DNA of 12,305 nucleotides. Source: Azoarcus sp. (lineage in GTDB: Bacteria; Pseudomonadota; Gammaproteobacteria; Burkholderiales; Rhodocyclaceae). Location: assembly GCA_023230755.1 (NCBI GenBank), contig JALNWS010000132.1, forward strand, positions 1-12,305, in the 5' to 3' direction. The notes under the pieces were generated by a model. That model did not search any database. It was not told the DNA's origin and saw only the letters and a list, made by a program, of their open reading frames with translations. The position numbers were made by a program, and so were the translations under genes. Of the stretch, positions 6,489 to 12,305 are shown piece after piece (the first letter of the stretch is position 1; every line of letters begins with the position of its first letter).

Positions 6489-6722
6489 ATGGAATCCACA
6501 CTCACCCCAGAACAGCAGGAAGACCTGCAGAAACTCGGCAGACGTCTTGCGGAGATCAGAAAGGCGCGGGGTTGGTCGCAAGAGAAACTGGCCCTTGAGA
6601 GCGGGTTGGCACGCAGCTATCTTGGTGGAGTCGAACGCGGGAAACGCAACATTGCTGTTCTGAACATCCTGAAACTTGCTCGCACTCTCGGTTGTGACGC
6701 AGGCGAACTGCTTCGGATCTGA
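6489..6722 (+). CDS. XRE-family helix-turn-helix transcriptional regulator
   Basis: A 77-residue protein that is nearly all one lambda-repressor-like domain (about residues 14-75). LGRRLAEIRKARGWSQEKLA begins helix 1, and the helix-turn-helix continues through SGLARSYLGGVERGKRN, where RSYLGGVERGKR is the typical recognition-helix region; the domain ends at LGCDAGELL. There is no second domain, so it resembles small controller or phage-type repressors that bind as dimers. It is divergent from the zinc-ribbon gene, with an inverted repeat covering both promoters, so it probably represses itself and that gene. It has no clear ribosome binding site, which small controller genes sometimes lack. 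The family is secure; the target is inferred. Confidence 0.9.
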   Translation: MESTLTPEQQEDLQKLGRRLAEIRKARGWSQEKLALESGLARSYLGGVERGKRNIAVLNILKLARTLGCDAGELLRI

Positions 6723-7134
6723 GCAAGTTGCGCGTTCGTGTCGGAACGAGCGCCATTACTCGCAGTTTCCGTATCGGCCATGAGTACTCGTGCGGATCTC
6801 CATCGTGAACAAGCCTCAGGCAGTTCGATGGAGACGGTGCCGATGAGCCTGATCGGCTGCACTGCGACAGGTACTGGTGCATTTCGCCACGACGCGCCCT
6901 CTTCTAATCGATTCCCAATGGTCCGTGTATGAGTCCTGGCTGCAGGTGTGCCGGCTTAATCATTCGCCGAACCGCCTGCGTATCACGGCCCTTCTCAAGA
7001 GCTGATAGCCTCCTGTACGCAATGACTTCGATGTTGCGGGCGTACGAAATCACAACCGCGGGGAGAGGTCGGAAAGGGCGAACCTTGTGGGGAGGCGATG
7101 CAGGATTTCGTACCAGCATTTAAGGAGGTGCTGA
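6723..7134. other. Long region without a recognisable gene
   Basis: Between the XRE gene and the KfrA-like gene I find no protein I can recognise on either strand. Open stretches of 60-110 codons occur in several frames, but they overlap each other, lack ribosome binding sites and look like chance frames in GC-rich DNA. A short hairpin just after the XRE stop (CGTTC/GAACG, about 6732-6747) has no T run. It may be a decayed remnant of mobile DNA. Confidence 0.5.
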
Positions 7135-7185
7135 ATGAAGCGGCAGGCCTTCGGAGGTGTGCCTAGCACCCCTGGTAAGCAGTGA
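7135..7185 (+). CDS. Possible 16-residue leader peptide
   Basis: An almost ideal Shine-Dalgarno, AAGGAGGT (7122-7129), lies five bases before ATG 7135, which opens a 16-codon frame (MKRQAFGGVPSTPGKQ) ending at TGA 7185. It lies 86 bases before the KfrA-like gene and just upstream of its AT-rich operator region. Such a strong site on a tiny frame may mark a leader peptide, or it may be left over from a lost gene. No function is recognised. Confidence 0.25.
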   Translation: MKRQAFGGVPSTPGKQ

Positions 7186-7198
7186 ATGACTTCGCTAC

Positions 7199-7231
7199 AT
7201 AACGTAATAAATATCACGTTATTTTGTAACG
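7199..7231. promoter_or_regulatory. Operator-like TAACG/CGTTA repeats upstream of the KfrA-like gene
   Basis: ATAACGT (7199-7205) and ACGTTAT (7216-7222) are a perfect inverted repeat with ten bases between. A third half-site TAACG (7227-7231) forms a second inverted repeat with CGTTA, separated by five bases. The region is strongly AT-rich and probably holds the promoter. KfrA proteins are known autorepressors, so this is the natural candidate operator. Confidence 0.55.
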
Positions 7232-7270
7232 GTATCAATTAAGCTGTTATCAATCTCCCGGAGAACTGCC

Positions 7271-8068
7271 ATGACATCCACTCGCATCACCTTTGAGACC
7301 GTGACCGCCGCCGCGGAAGAGATTGAGGGGCGGGGTGAAACGGCCAGCGTTAGGAAAGTCGTCGCGATGCTCGGCGGGAGCCCGAACTCGATTTCTCCGC
7401 TTTTGAAGAAGTGGCGAGAGGGTCGCCCTGACATGCACGCGACTCAAGTGGCCATCGATCCGCGAATCGCGGCTCTTATAGCCGACCAGGTGAAAACCGC
7501 CGCCGTGGAAGCCTCTCGCGACGCGGAAGTCAGACTGTCCGAGGTGCAGGATGATGCAGACCTGATCGCCGAAGCTGGCCGTGCCGCTGAACAGCTTGCT
7601 GCCGAACTTGCCGTAGAAATCGAAGCAGCTCGAGCAAAGGTCCTGCAGCAGTCCGGTCAGATCGAGCAGATGAAAGCCGATACCCTGCAGGTGAAAGCAG
7701 ACGCAGTTGAGCGCGTGCAGTCAGCAGAAGATCGCGCAACCGCGACCGTCACCAAGGCGGAGGCCTCACTCGCACGTGAAATCGATGCTCACGAAGTGGC
7801 GCGGAGGGCGCTTGCACGCGCAGAAACGAAGCTCGAAGTCCTACCGCGACTCGAAGGCGATCTTGAAGTTGCTCGTGCTGAAGCCAAACAAGCCCGGACC
7901 GAGGCAAATGCTGCTGAACGCGACCTTGCCGCAGTGCGTGCCGAGCTGAAGTCGCTCCAATCGGCGTTCGAGCGCCAGAGTGCGGAAATCGCTGAACTTA
8001 AGGCAGCGATGAAGGACGAGCGAAAGCGTGCGGATGCAGCAGAGCGCGAACTGATGGTGCGTGGCTGA
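7271..8068 (+). CDS. KfrA-like DNA-binding coiled-coil protein
   Basis: A 265-residue protein with a small N-terminal DNA-binding domain (about 1-55; ITFETVTAAAEEIEGRGE, SVRKVVAMLGGSPNSISPLL, KKWRE) like the plasmid KfrA N-terminal domain. From about residue 60 to the end it is one long Ala/Glu/Lys/Arg-rich helix expected to form a coiled coil (AERDLAAVRAELKSLQSAFE and similar heptads). KfrA of IncP plasmids binds its own promoter and aids stable plasmid inheritance. Here it may regulate or stabilise an integrative element. GGAGA (7260-7264) lies six bases before the ATG. Repeated half-sites upstream fit autoregulation. The family call is strong from architecture; the role in this element is inferred. 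Confidence 0.85.
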   Translation: MTSTRITFETVTAAAEEIEGRGETASVRKVVAMLGGSPNSISPLLKKWREGRPDMHATQVAIDPRIAALIADQVKTAAVEASRDAEVRLSEVQDDADLIAEAGRAAEQLAAELAVEIEAARAKVLQQSGQIEQMKADTLQVKADAVERVQSAEDRATATVTKAEASLAREIDAHEVARRALARAETKLEVLPRLEGDLEVARAEAKQARTEANAAERDLAAVRAELKSLQSAFERQSAEIAELKAAMKDERKRADAAERELMVRG

Positions 8069-8524
8069 CATGCTCGTCACTGCCTCAAAGCCAACTGTGT
8101 GGACTAGATGCGTTACAGAGTAATAAGTCTCCCGGGACTTCCAGAACGGACCCCGATCCTAAAAATATTCGGTTGGTGCGGCAGCAACCCAAGGTCTCCA
8201 TGCGGAAGCTCGATCAGAGTTCGAGGAATACGGTGGATCACTTGCCCATTGCCGTCACAGGTACGCTCGCCGCAGTATCCACCCCGGACGGCGACCGCTC
8301 CTCGGCCTGACATGTCGTTGGGGTATCGCACCAGGAACGGTTGCAGTGAGACGGTCAGCGGTCGTAGCCCAGAAATTCTGGTCGAGTGACCGCTTTGCAC
8401 TTCAGGCTACTTCCGGATCCGACCCCTTGCAGTCATCAGCGCTGAAAGAATGTGGCAGTCCAGCGCAACTGATTAAACGGAAGCGATCAAGCGGCTTGCC
8501 AATTTTTGCCAAGAAGCCTAGCCT
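8069..8524. other. Gap of about 450 bases without a recognisable gene
   Basis: Overlapping frames of 90-odd codons are open on both strands (about 8108-8389 plus, 8113-8400 minus), but neither has a good ribosome binding site or a recognisable family. A 13-bp palindrome CCAGAA-A-TTCTGG is at 8369-8381. Near the end, TTGCCAA occurs at 8496-8502 and 8506-8512, exactly one helical turn apart, just before the toxin-antitoxin operon. That pair could be part of its promoter or operator. Confidence 0.45.
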
Positions 8525-8530
8525 GTGTAC

Positions 8531-8782
8531 ATGAGCACCATGAATATTTCCTTGCCCGAAAGCCTGAAGTCCTTCGTCGACGAGCAGGTGAGCGAACGTG
8601 GCTACGGTACCAGTAGTGAGTACGTGCGGGCATTGATCCGCAAGGATCAAGATCGTCAGCACCTGCGAGGTTTGTTGTTGGCCGGCGCAGCTACTGCGCC
8701 AACGTCGCCGGCTGATTCTGCCTACTTCGAAAGTCTGCGTGACCGGGTACGCAAGACCGCCAAGTCGGTTTCTCGCGGGTGA
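8531..8782 (+). CDS. parD: ParD-type antitoxin (ribbon-helix-helix)
   Basis: An 83-residue antitoxin of the CC2985/ParD family. NISLPESLKSFVDEQVSERG followed by YGTSSEYVRALIRKDQ is the classic ribbon-helix-helix: a short strand, helix, turn and helix. The C-terminal part (about 48-83) would wrap the toxin. A GTG two codons upstream (8525) is also possible and is better spaced from AAGAAG at 8511-8516; a third option is ATG 8540. Its stop overlaps the toxin start (GTGA), the usual arrangement. It should neutralise the ParE toxin and repress the operon. The pair probably stabilises the island. Confidence 0.92.
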   Translation: MSTMNISLPESLKSFVDEQVSERGYGTSSEYVRALIRKDQDRQHLRGLLLAGAATAPTSPADSAYFESLRDRVRKTAKSVSRG

Positions 8783-9108
8783 AGATCAAGCCCGTCGTCC
8801 CCCGTGAACACGCAAATCAGGACATCGACGACGCGATAGCCTACTACCTCGAAGAGGCTTCCTCGGCGGCGGTCCTTGGCTTCATTGACGCACTGGAACA
8901 AAGCTATGCCCACATCGCGCGCTATCCTGGCACGGGTTCGCCTCGCTATGGGCATGAGTTGAACCTTCCCGGTCTGCGCGTCTGGGCGCTGTCGTCCTAC
9001 CCCTATCTCGTATTCTACGTCGAGCACCCGAACCACATCGACGTCTGGCGCATATTGCATGGCCAGAGCGACATTCCCGCATGGATGCAGGACCCAGACG
9101 TTTCTTGA
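8779..9108 (+). CDS. parE: ParE-type toxin (RelE/ParE superfamily)
   Basis: A 109-residue toxin starting at a GTG that overlaps the antitoxin stop. IDDAIAYYLEEASSAAVLGF and ARYPGTGSPRYG, then LPGLRVWALSSYPYLVFYVE and IDVWRILHGQSDIP, are the family's conserved blocks, including the final strand with R and H. ParE toxins generally inhibit DNA gyrase; close RelE relatives cleave mRNA, so the target cannot be fixed from sequence. The length is a little above the usual 95-100 residues but nothing is missing. The IS21 element starts about 100 bases after it. Confidence 0.92.
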   Translation: MKIKPVVPREHANQDIDDAIAYYLEEASSAAVLGFIDALEQSYAHIARYPGTGSPRYGHELNLPGLRVWALSSYPYLVFYVEHPNHIDVWRILHGQSDIPAWMQDPDVS

Positions 9109-9223
9109 AGTGATTGCCGGCCCTGCGCTCGGCGATTATCACAGTCCGTTCGTCGGATCTCCGCTCCAGTGACGGCTTCTGGCCGGATGTGCGCTTTCGC
9201 GCGTCTTTACTGTATGTCACCGA

Positions 9224-9340
9224 CCGGCACATAGGAGCCATTTGATGTTCGGCACAATGGAGCCACCTTGTGATCGGCACATTGAAGCCAGTTGCGGATC
9301 GGCATATAGGAGCCAGCGCCGGATCGGCGTAATGGAGCCA
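9224..9340. repeat. Five 17-bp repeats at exact 25-bp period in the IS21 left end
   Basis: Units begin at 9224, 9249, 9274, 9299 and 9324, with consensus TCGGCACATNGGAGCCA and eight-base spacers. Two further units in reverse orientation lie at 11841-11857 and 11865-11881 in the right end. Multiple subterminal repeats are known in IS21 elements and are taken to be transposase binding sites. Confidence 0.93.
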
Positions 9341-9419
9341 GTGAAGCTCTGACGGGCGTCTCGACTTTGAGCGGCCCATCGCTACCCTACCGGGCTTTTT
9401 GTTCGGCAGGAGGCAGGCG

Positions 9420-10967
9420 ATGGCCCGCAGGAGCATCGAGATGTACGAGTACCGCCAAGCCTTGATGCGCATGCGTCAGGGCGACTCCGAGCGCGAGATT
9501 GCGCGCTCGAAACTGATGGGGCGCAACAAAGCAGCCCGCTTTCGCGAGTTGGCCCATTCCCAGGGCTGGCTCGATCCGGCCCGCCCGGTGCCGACCGACG
9601 CCGAGATTGCCGCCGTGCTCGGGCAGCCCCGGCTCCCGGTGTCCGCACAGTCGTCGATTACGGCCTATCGCGCGCTGGTTGAGCAGTGGATCGCGCAGGG
9701 CGTGTCGGGGGTAGTGATTCACGCCACGCTCGCGCGCGAACACGGTTTTACCGGGCACTACTCGAGCGTGCGCCGCTTGATCGCGCAGATCGGCCGTGAC
9801 CGGGCGCCCGAGGCCACGGTACGCCTGACGTTCGCACCGGGCGAGGCGGCGCAGGTCGATTTCGGCGCGGGGCCGCAACTGGTGGATCCGGCCACCGGCG
9901 AGATGCGTCGTACCTGGGCGTTTGTGATGACCTTGTGCTTCTCGCGGCATCAGTACGTGGAGTTCATCTGGGACCAGAGCGTGCGCACCTGGCTCGGCTG
10001 CCACCGCCGTGCCTTCGAGTGGTTCGGCGCGGTGCCGGCGCGGCTCATCATCGACAACGCCAAATGCGCGATTACGAAGGCGTGTGCGCACGACCCGCAA
10101 GTGCAGCGCGCCTATGCCGAGTGTGCCGAGGGTTACGGCTTTCGCATCGACGCCTGCCCGCCCTACGACCCGCAGAAGAAGGGCATCGTCGAGGCCGGGG
10201 TGAAGTACGTAAAGGGCAACTTCCTGCCCATGCGCAGTTTCCGCGATCTGGCCGACCTCAATGCGCAGGTGCGCGACTGGGTACTCAAGAGCGCCGGGCA
10301 GCGCATCCACGGCACCACCCGCGTCAAACCGCTCGAGCGCTTTGCCCTCGAGCGTACCGTGTTGTTGGCGCTGCCGGCGGTGCCGCCGGATCTAGGCACC
10401 TGGCACGAGGTGACGGTGCATCGCGACTGCCATGTCAGCTTCGAGCGCGCCCTGTACTCGGTTCCGTTCGCGCTGGTAGGCAAGCGTCTGTGGCTGCGGG
10501 CCACCGACTCTGTGGTGACGGTCTATCAGGACTTCGCACCAGTCGCCATCCATGCTCGTGCGCGCCGGCCGGGTGAGCGGCGCACCGTCACCGACCATCT
10601 GCCGGTGGCTGCCCAGCGCTTCTTTGCCCATGACCGCGACTGGTGTCTGCAGCAGGCCGGCGAGGTCGGTGAGGCGTGTGCCCAACTCGTCGGCCGACTG
10701 CTATCGGACAGGATCAGCGAGCGGCTGCGCGTGGCCCAAGGCGTGCTCCAGTTCAAGACCCGCTACGGCGCCGCCCGCCTCGAAGCGGCCTGCGCACGCG
10801 CACTCGCCCACGACAGCCCGCACTACCGCACGGTCAAGACCATTCTCGCCGGGGGCCACGACCTCACCCCGCTCGCGCCCGCCATCGCCTCGCCCTACGC
10901 GGGCAATGCCCGCTTTGCACGGGGCACCGCGTCGCTCTTCGCCGACGATTCCAAATTGATTCACTGA
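9420..10967 (+). CDS. istA: IS21-family transposase IstA
   Basis: A 515-residue DDE transposase. The N-terminal helix-turn-helix region (about 1-120) includes MYEYRQALMRMRQGDSEREI. The catalytic core has D147 (EAAQVDFGAG), D212 (RLIIDNAK) and E258 (KKGIVEAGVKYVKG), the DDE triad of the IS21/retroviral integrase fold. The C-terminal part (about 320 to the end) begins with VTVHRDCHVSFERALYSVPF, the usual Mu-type beta-barrel-like region. ATG 9420 is chosen because GGAGG lies six bases upstream; the frame is open a little further. It acts with IstB, whose gene starts 50 bases downstream. It appears intact. Confidence 0.96.
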   Translation: MARRSIEMYEYRQALMRMRQGDSEREIARSKLMGRNKAARFRELAHSQGWLDPARPVPTDAEIAAVLGQPRLPVSAQSSITAYRALVEQWIAQGVSGVVIHATLAREHGFTGHYSSVRRLIAQIGRDRAPEATVRLTFAPGEAAQVDFGAGPQLVDPATGEMRRTWAFVMTLCFSRHQYVEFIWDQSVRTWLGCHRRAFEWFGAVPARLIIDNAKCAITKACAHDPQVQRAYAECAEGYGFRIDACPPYDPQKKGIVEAGVKYVKGNFLPMRSFRDLADLNAQVRDWVLKSAGQRIHGTTRVKPLERFALERTVLLALPAVPPDLGTWHEVTVHRDCHVSFERALYSVPFALVGKRLWLRATDSVVTVYQDFAPVAIHARARRPGERRTVTDHLPVAAQRFFAHDRDWCLQQAGEVGEACAQLVGRLLSDRISERLRVAQGVLQFKTRYGAARLEAACARALAHDSPHYRTVKTILAGGHDLTPLAPAIASPYAGNARFARGTASLFADDSKLIH

Positions 10968-11017
10968 CCGGACGCCCCGTTGAGGGCGCCCACTTCAACC
11001 CAAGGAGACCCACCCCC

Positions 11018-11806
11018 ATGAACCCCGCCACCGAACTGGCGCCGCATCTGAAGCAGCTGCGGCTCTCGGGCATCCTCGATTCGCTCGAGGCCCGCAATCG
11101 CCAGGCCATTGATGCCAAGCTCGCTTACACCGAGTTCCTGGCCCTGTTGGTCCAGGATGAGATCGCGCGACGCGACCAGAAGAAGTTCGCCACCCGGCTA
11201 CGGCGCGCTGCGTTTCGCGCGAGCAAGACGCTCGAAGGCTTCGAGTTCGACCGGCTGCCGTCGACCAACCGCGCTCTGGTCCATGAGCTGGCCACCGGCC
11301 GTTACATCGACGAGCGTGCGCCGGTGCTGATCGTGGGCCCCTGCGGCACGGGCAAGAGCCATCTGGCGCAGGCGCTCGGGCACTGCGCAGTGCGTCAGGG
11401 GCACGACGTCGTCTTTGCCTCCTGCGCCCAGTTGCTCGCGAGCCTGAACGCCGCCCGTGCCATCGGTAACTACGAGAGGAAGCTCCTGCAACTGGCCCGG
11501 GTGCCAGTGCTCATCATCGATGACTTTGGTTTGAAACCGCTGCGCGCGCCCGCCGATGAAGACCTCCACGACCTGATCGCCGAGCGCTACGAGCAGGCTG
11601 CCACCGTCGTCACCAGCAACCTCGACTTCACCGAGTGGGACCAGGCCTTCCCAGGCAATCGGCTACTGGCCTCGGCCACAGTGGATCGGCTGCGCCACAA
11701 CGCCTATTGCCTCACCCTCGACGGCGTCTCTTACCGCGCGCCCAGACAGGGGCCAAACAAGGCAAAAGTGCCACTTGCCAGCACCCCGAAAAACAGCGAA
11801 TCTTGA
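11018..11806 (+). CDS. istB: IS21-family helper ATPase IstB
   Basis: A 262-residue DnaC-like AAA+ ATPase that assists IstA in target choice and strand transfer. The Walker A motif GPCGTGKS is at residues 107-114 and Walker B VLIIDDFG at 164-171. The N terminus (HLKQLRLSGILDSLEARN) is the standard IstB start. The ATG follows AAGGAG (11002-11007) by ten bases. The C-terminal block NRLLASATVDRLRHNAY is typical. It appears complete and, with istA, makes the element potentially active. Confidence 0.96.
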   Translation: MNPATELAPHLKQLRLSGILDSLEARNRQAIDAKLAYTEFLALLVQDEIARRDQKKFATRLRRAAFRASKTLEGFEFDRLPSTNRALVHELATGRYIDERAPVLIVGPCGTGKSHLAQALGHCAVRQGHDVVFASCAQLLASLNAARAIGNYERKLLQLARVPVLIIDDFGLKPLRAPADEDLHDLIAERYEQAATVVTSNLDFTEWDQAFPGNRLLASATVDRLRHNAYCLTLDGVSYRAPRQGPNKAKVPLASTPKNSES

Positions 11807-11890
11807 CCCCCCGCAGACGTCCGTCAGAGCCCCTTCCAGGTGGCTCCTATATGCCGATCATCGGTGGCCCTATTGTGCCGGTCAGTGACA

Positions 11891-12140
11891 CTTCGTAGAG
11901 CGCATCCTCCATCGCCGGGTCGGACAGCGCGTACCACTGCTGCATGAAGTAGATCCGCAGCATCGTCGAGAGCGGCATCGGCGGACGCCCGCGCCGGCCC
12001 GTCGTCGGGTAGTGCGGCGCGATCACCGTCAGCAGCGCTGCCCACGGCACGACCGCCTCCATCTCGGCCAGGAAACGCTCCCCGCGCGTCTGTTTCTTCT
12101 TCCGTTCGAAGGCCAGCGAGGCGAAGGTCATTTGCTTCAT
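11891..12140 (-). pseudogene. IS5-family transposase, N-terminal fragment truncated by the IS21 element
   Basis: On the minus strand, ATG 12140 opens the standard N terminus of the IS5 group (MKQMTFASLAFERKKKQTRG, then PPMPLSTMLRIYFMQQWYALSDPAMEDALYEV). After 83 complete codons the frame enters the IS21 right end and ends at a TAG within one of its repeats, giving a 97-codon hybrid frame. The DDE catalytic domain is missing and is not found left of the IS21 element either. The product cannot be an active transposase. Confidence 0.9.
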
Positions 12141-12203
12141 GGTGGCAGCGCGGGTTATGACCTCAGTATTCTACCGGCTCTGAATAGATCAGATGGTATG
12201 GAC

Positions 12204-12230
12204 GCCTCCCCCCGGCAACGGGGCGGCAGG
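12204..12230. repeat. GC-rich hairpin upstream of the IS5 fragment
   Basis: CCCCG (12210-12214) and CGGGG (12219-12223) enclose a GCAA tetraloop, with further G/C pairing outside around small internal loops. No T run follows. It lies in the final 165 bases, where no gene or IS5 terminal repeat could be identified. Confidence 0.4.
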
Positions 12231-12305
12231 GGCTCTGAAGACGACAGGTGACCCCTCGCTGCATCGGCATCTTGGTGCCAAAGTGGAGATGTCGATTTAA
12301 CCCAC

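Larger units (their letters stand above)
9215..11890. mobile_element. Complete IS21-family insertion sequence, 2676 bp
   Basis: The ends are TGTCACCGACCGGCACA (left) and, read inward on the other strand, TGTCACTGACCGGCACA (right): terminal inverted repeats differing at one position over 17 bases. Nine bases precede the first internal repeat at both ends, which fixes the boundaries. It carries istA and istB in the standard order. Flanks are TGTA on the left and CTTC on the right, so no 4-bp target duplication is visible. Its right end breaks an IS5-family transposase gene whose remainder is absent on the left. Confidence 0.92.

Noticed and set aside
8148..8172. Possible second tRNA-Pro attachment copy (CCCCGATCCTAAAAAT resembles CCCCGACCAAAAAT)
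   Set aside because: It needs two single-base insertions, and the flanking tRNA bases do not match, so it is too weak for a direct repeat.
9190..9212. Hairpin GTGCGC-TTTC-GCGCGT as a terminator after parE
   Set aside because: The stem is short with wobble pairs and only three T bases follow, so support is too weak.
9224..9340. Regular repeats resembling a small CRISPR array
   Set aside because: The units are only 17 bp, degenerate, with 8-bp spacers, and sit at the end of an IS21 element with matching units in inverted orientation at its other end.
8882..9472. Long minus-strand open frame across parE and the IS21 left end
   Set aside because: It runs opposite to two confident features, crosses the IS boundary, and its composition is that of a shadow frame.
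9387..10310. 307-codon minus-strand frame opposite istA
   Set aside because: It is the antisense of a well-supported transposase with a complete DDE triad; long antisense frames are common in GC-rich genes.

Overview
The window looks like chromosomal DNA from a GC-rich betaproteobacterium, probably a Rhodocyclales member (Azoarcus/Thauera type). This rests on the octaprenyl diphosphate synthase sequence, on a tRNA-Pro gene directly behind it, and on IS21- and IS5-type elements. The genus is an inference.

Bases 1-1485 are conserved chromosome: the end of a glycerophosphodiester phosphodiesterase gene, ispB (probable TTG start) and a tRNA-Pro(CGG) gene whose promoter lies inside the 3' end of ispB. 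A mobile accessory region begins straight after the tRNA 3' end. It opens with about 100 bp holding three perfect inverted repeats, one a likely terminator. A tyrosine integrase gene follows, with its ribosome binding site inside a fourth inverted repeat. Then come a 58-codon small gene and a large serine recombinase gene that overlaps it (GTGA). These three genes look like one operon, closed by an intrinsic terminator.

Next is a nearly perfect 42-bp palindrome and a convergent gene for an unrecognised 395-residue protein with two zinc-ribbon-like cysteine clusters. That gene is divergent from a 77-residue XRE-type repressor gene. The two predicted promoters have -35 boxes on almost the same six bases, under an inverted repeat, which suggests a compact switch. 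A KfrA-like DNA-binding coiled-coil gene follows, preceded by TAACG/CGTTA half-sites, and then a ParD/ParE-type toxin-antitoxin pair. Together these look like the integration, regulation and maintenance modules of a genomic island or integrative element. No second tRNA attachment copy was seen, so the island probably runs past the window.

From 9215 to 11890 lies a complete IS21-family element (istA, istB). Its left end carries five copies of a 17-bp site at an exact 25-bp period; its right end carries two. It abuts an IS5-family transposase gene broken at its 84th codon. No target duplication is visible and the rest of the IS5 element is not on the other side, so a deletion or rearrangement probably followed insertion. 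The best candidates for something undescribed are the dual-recombinase operon with its small coupled protein and the adjacent zinc-ribbon/XRE switch.
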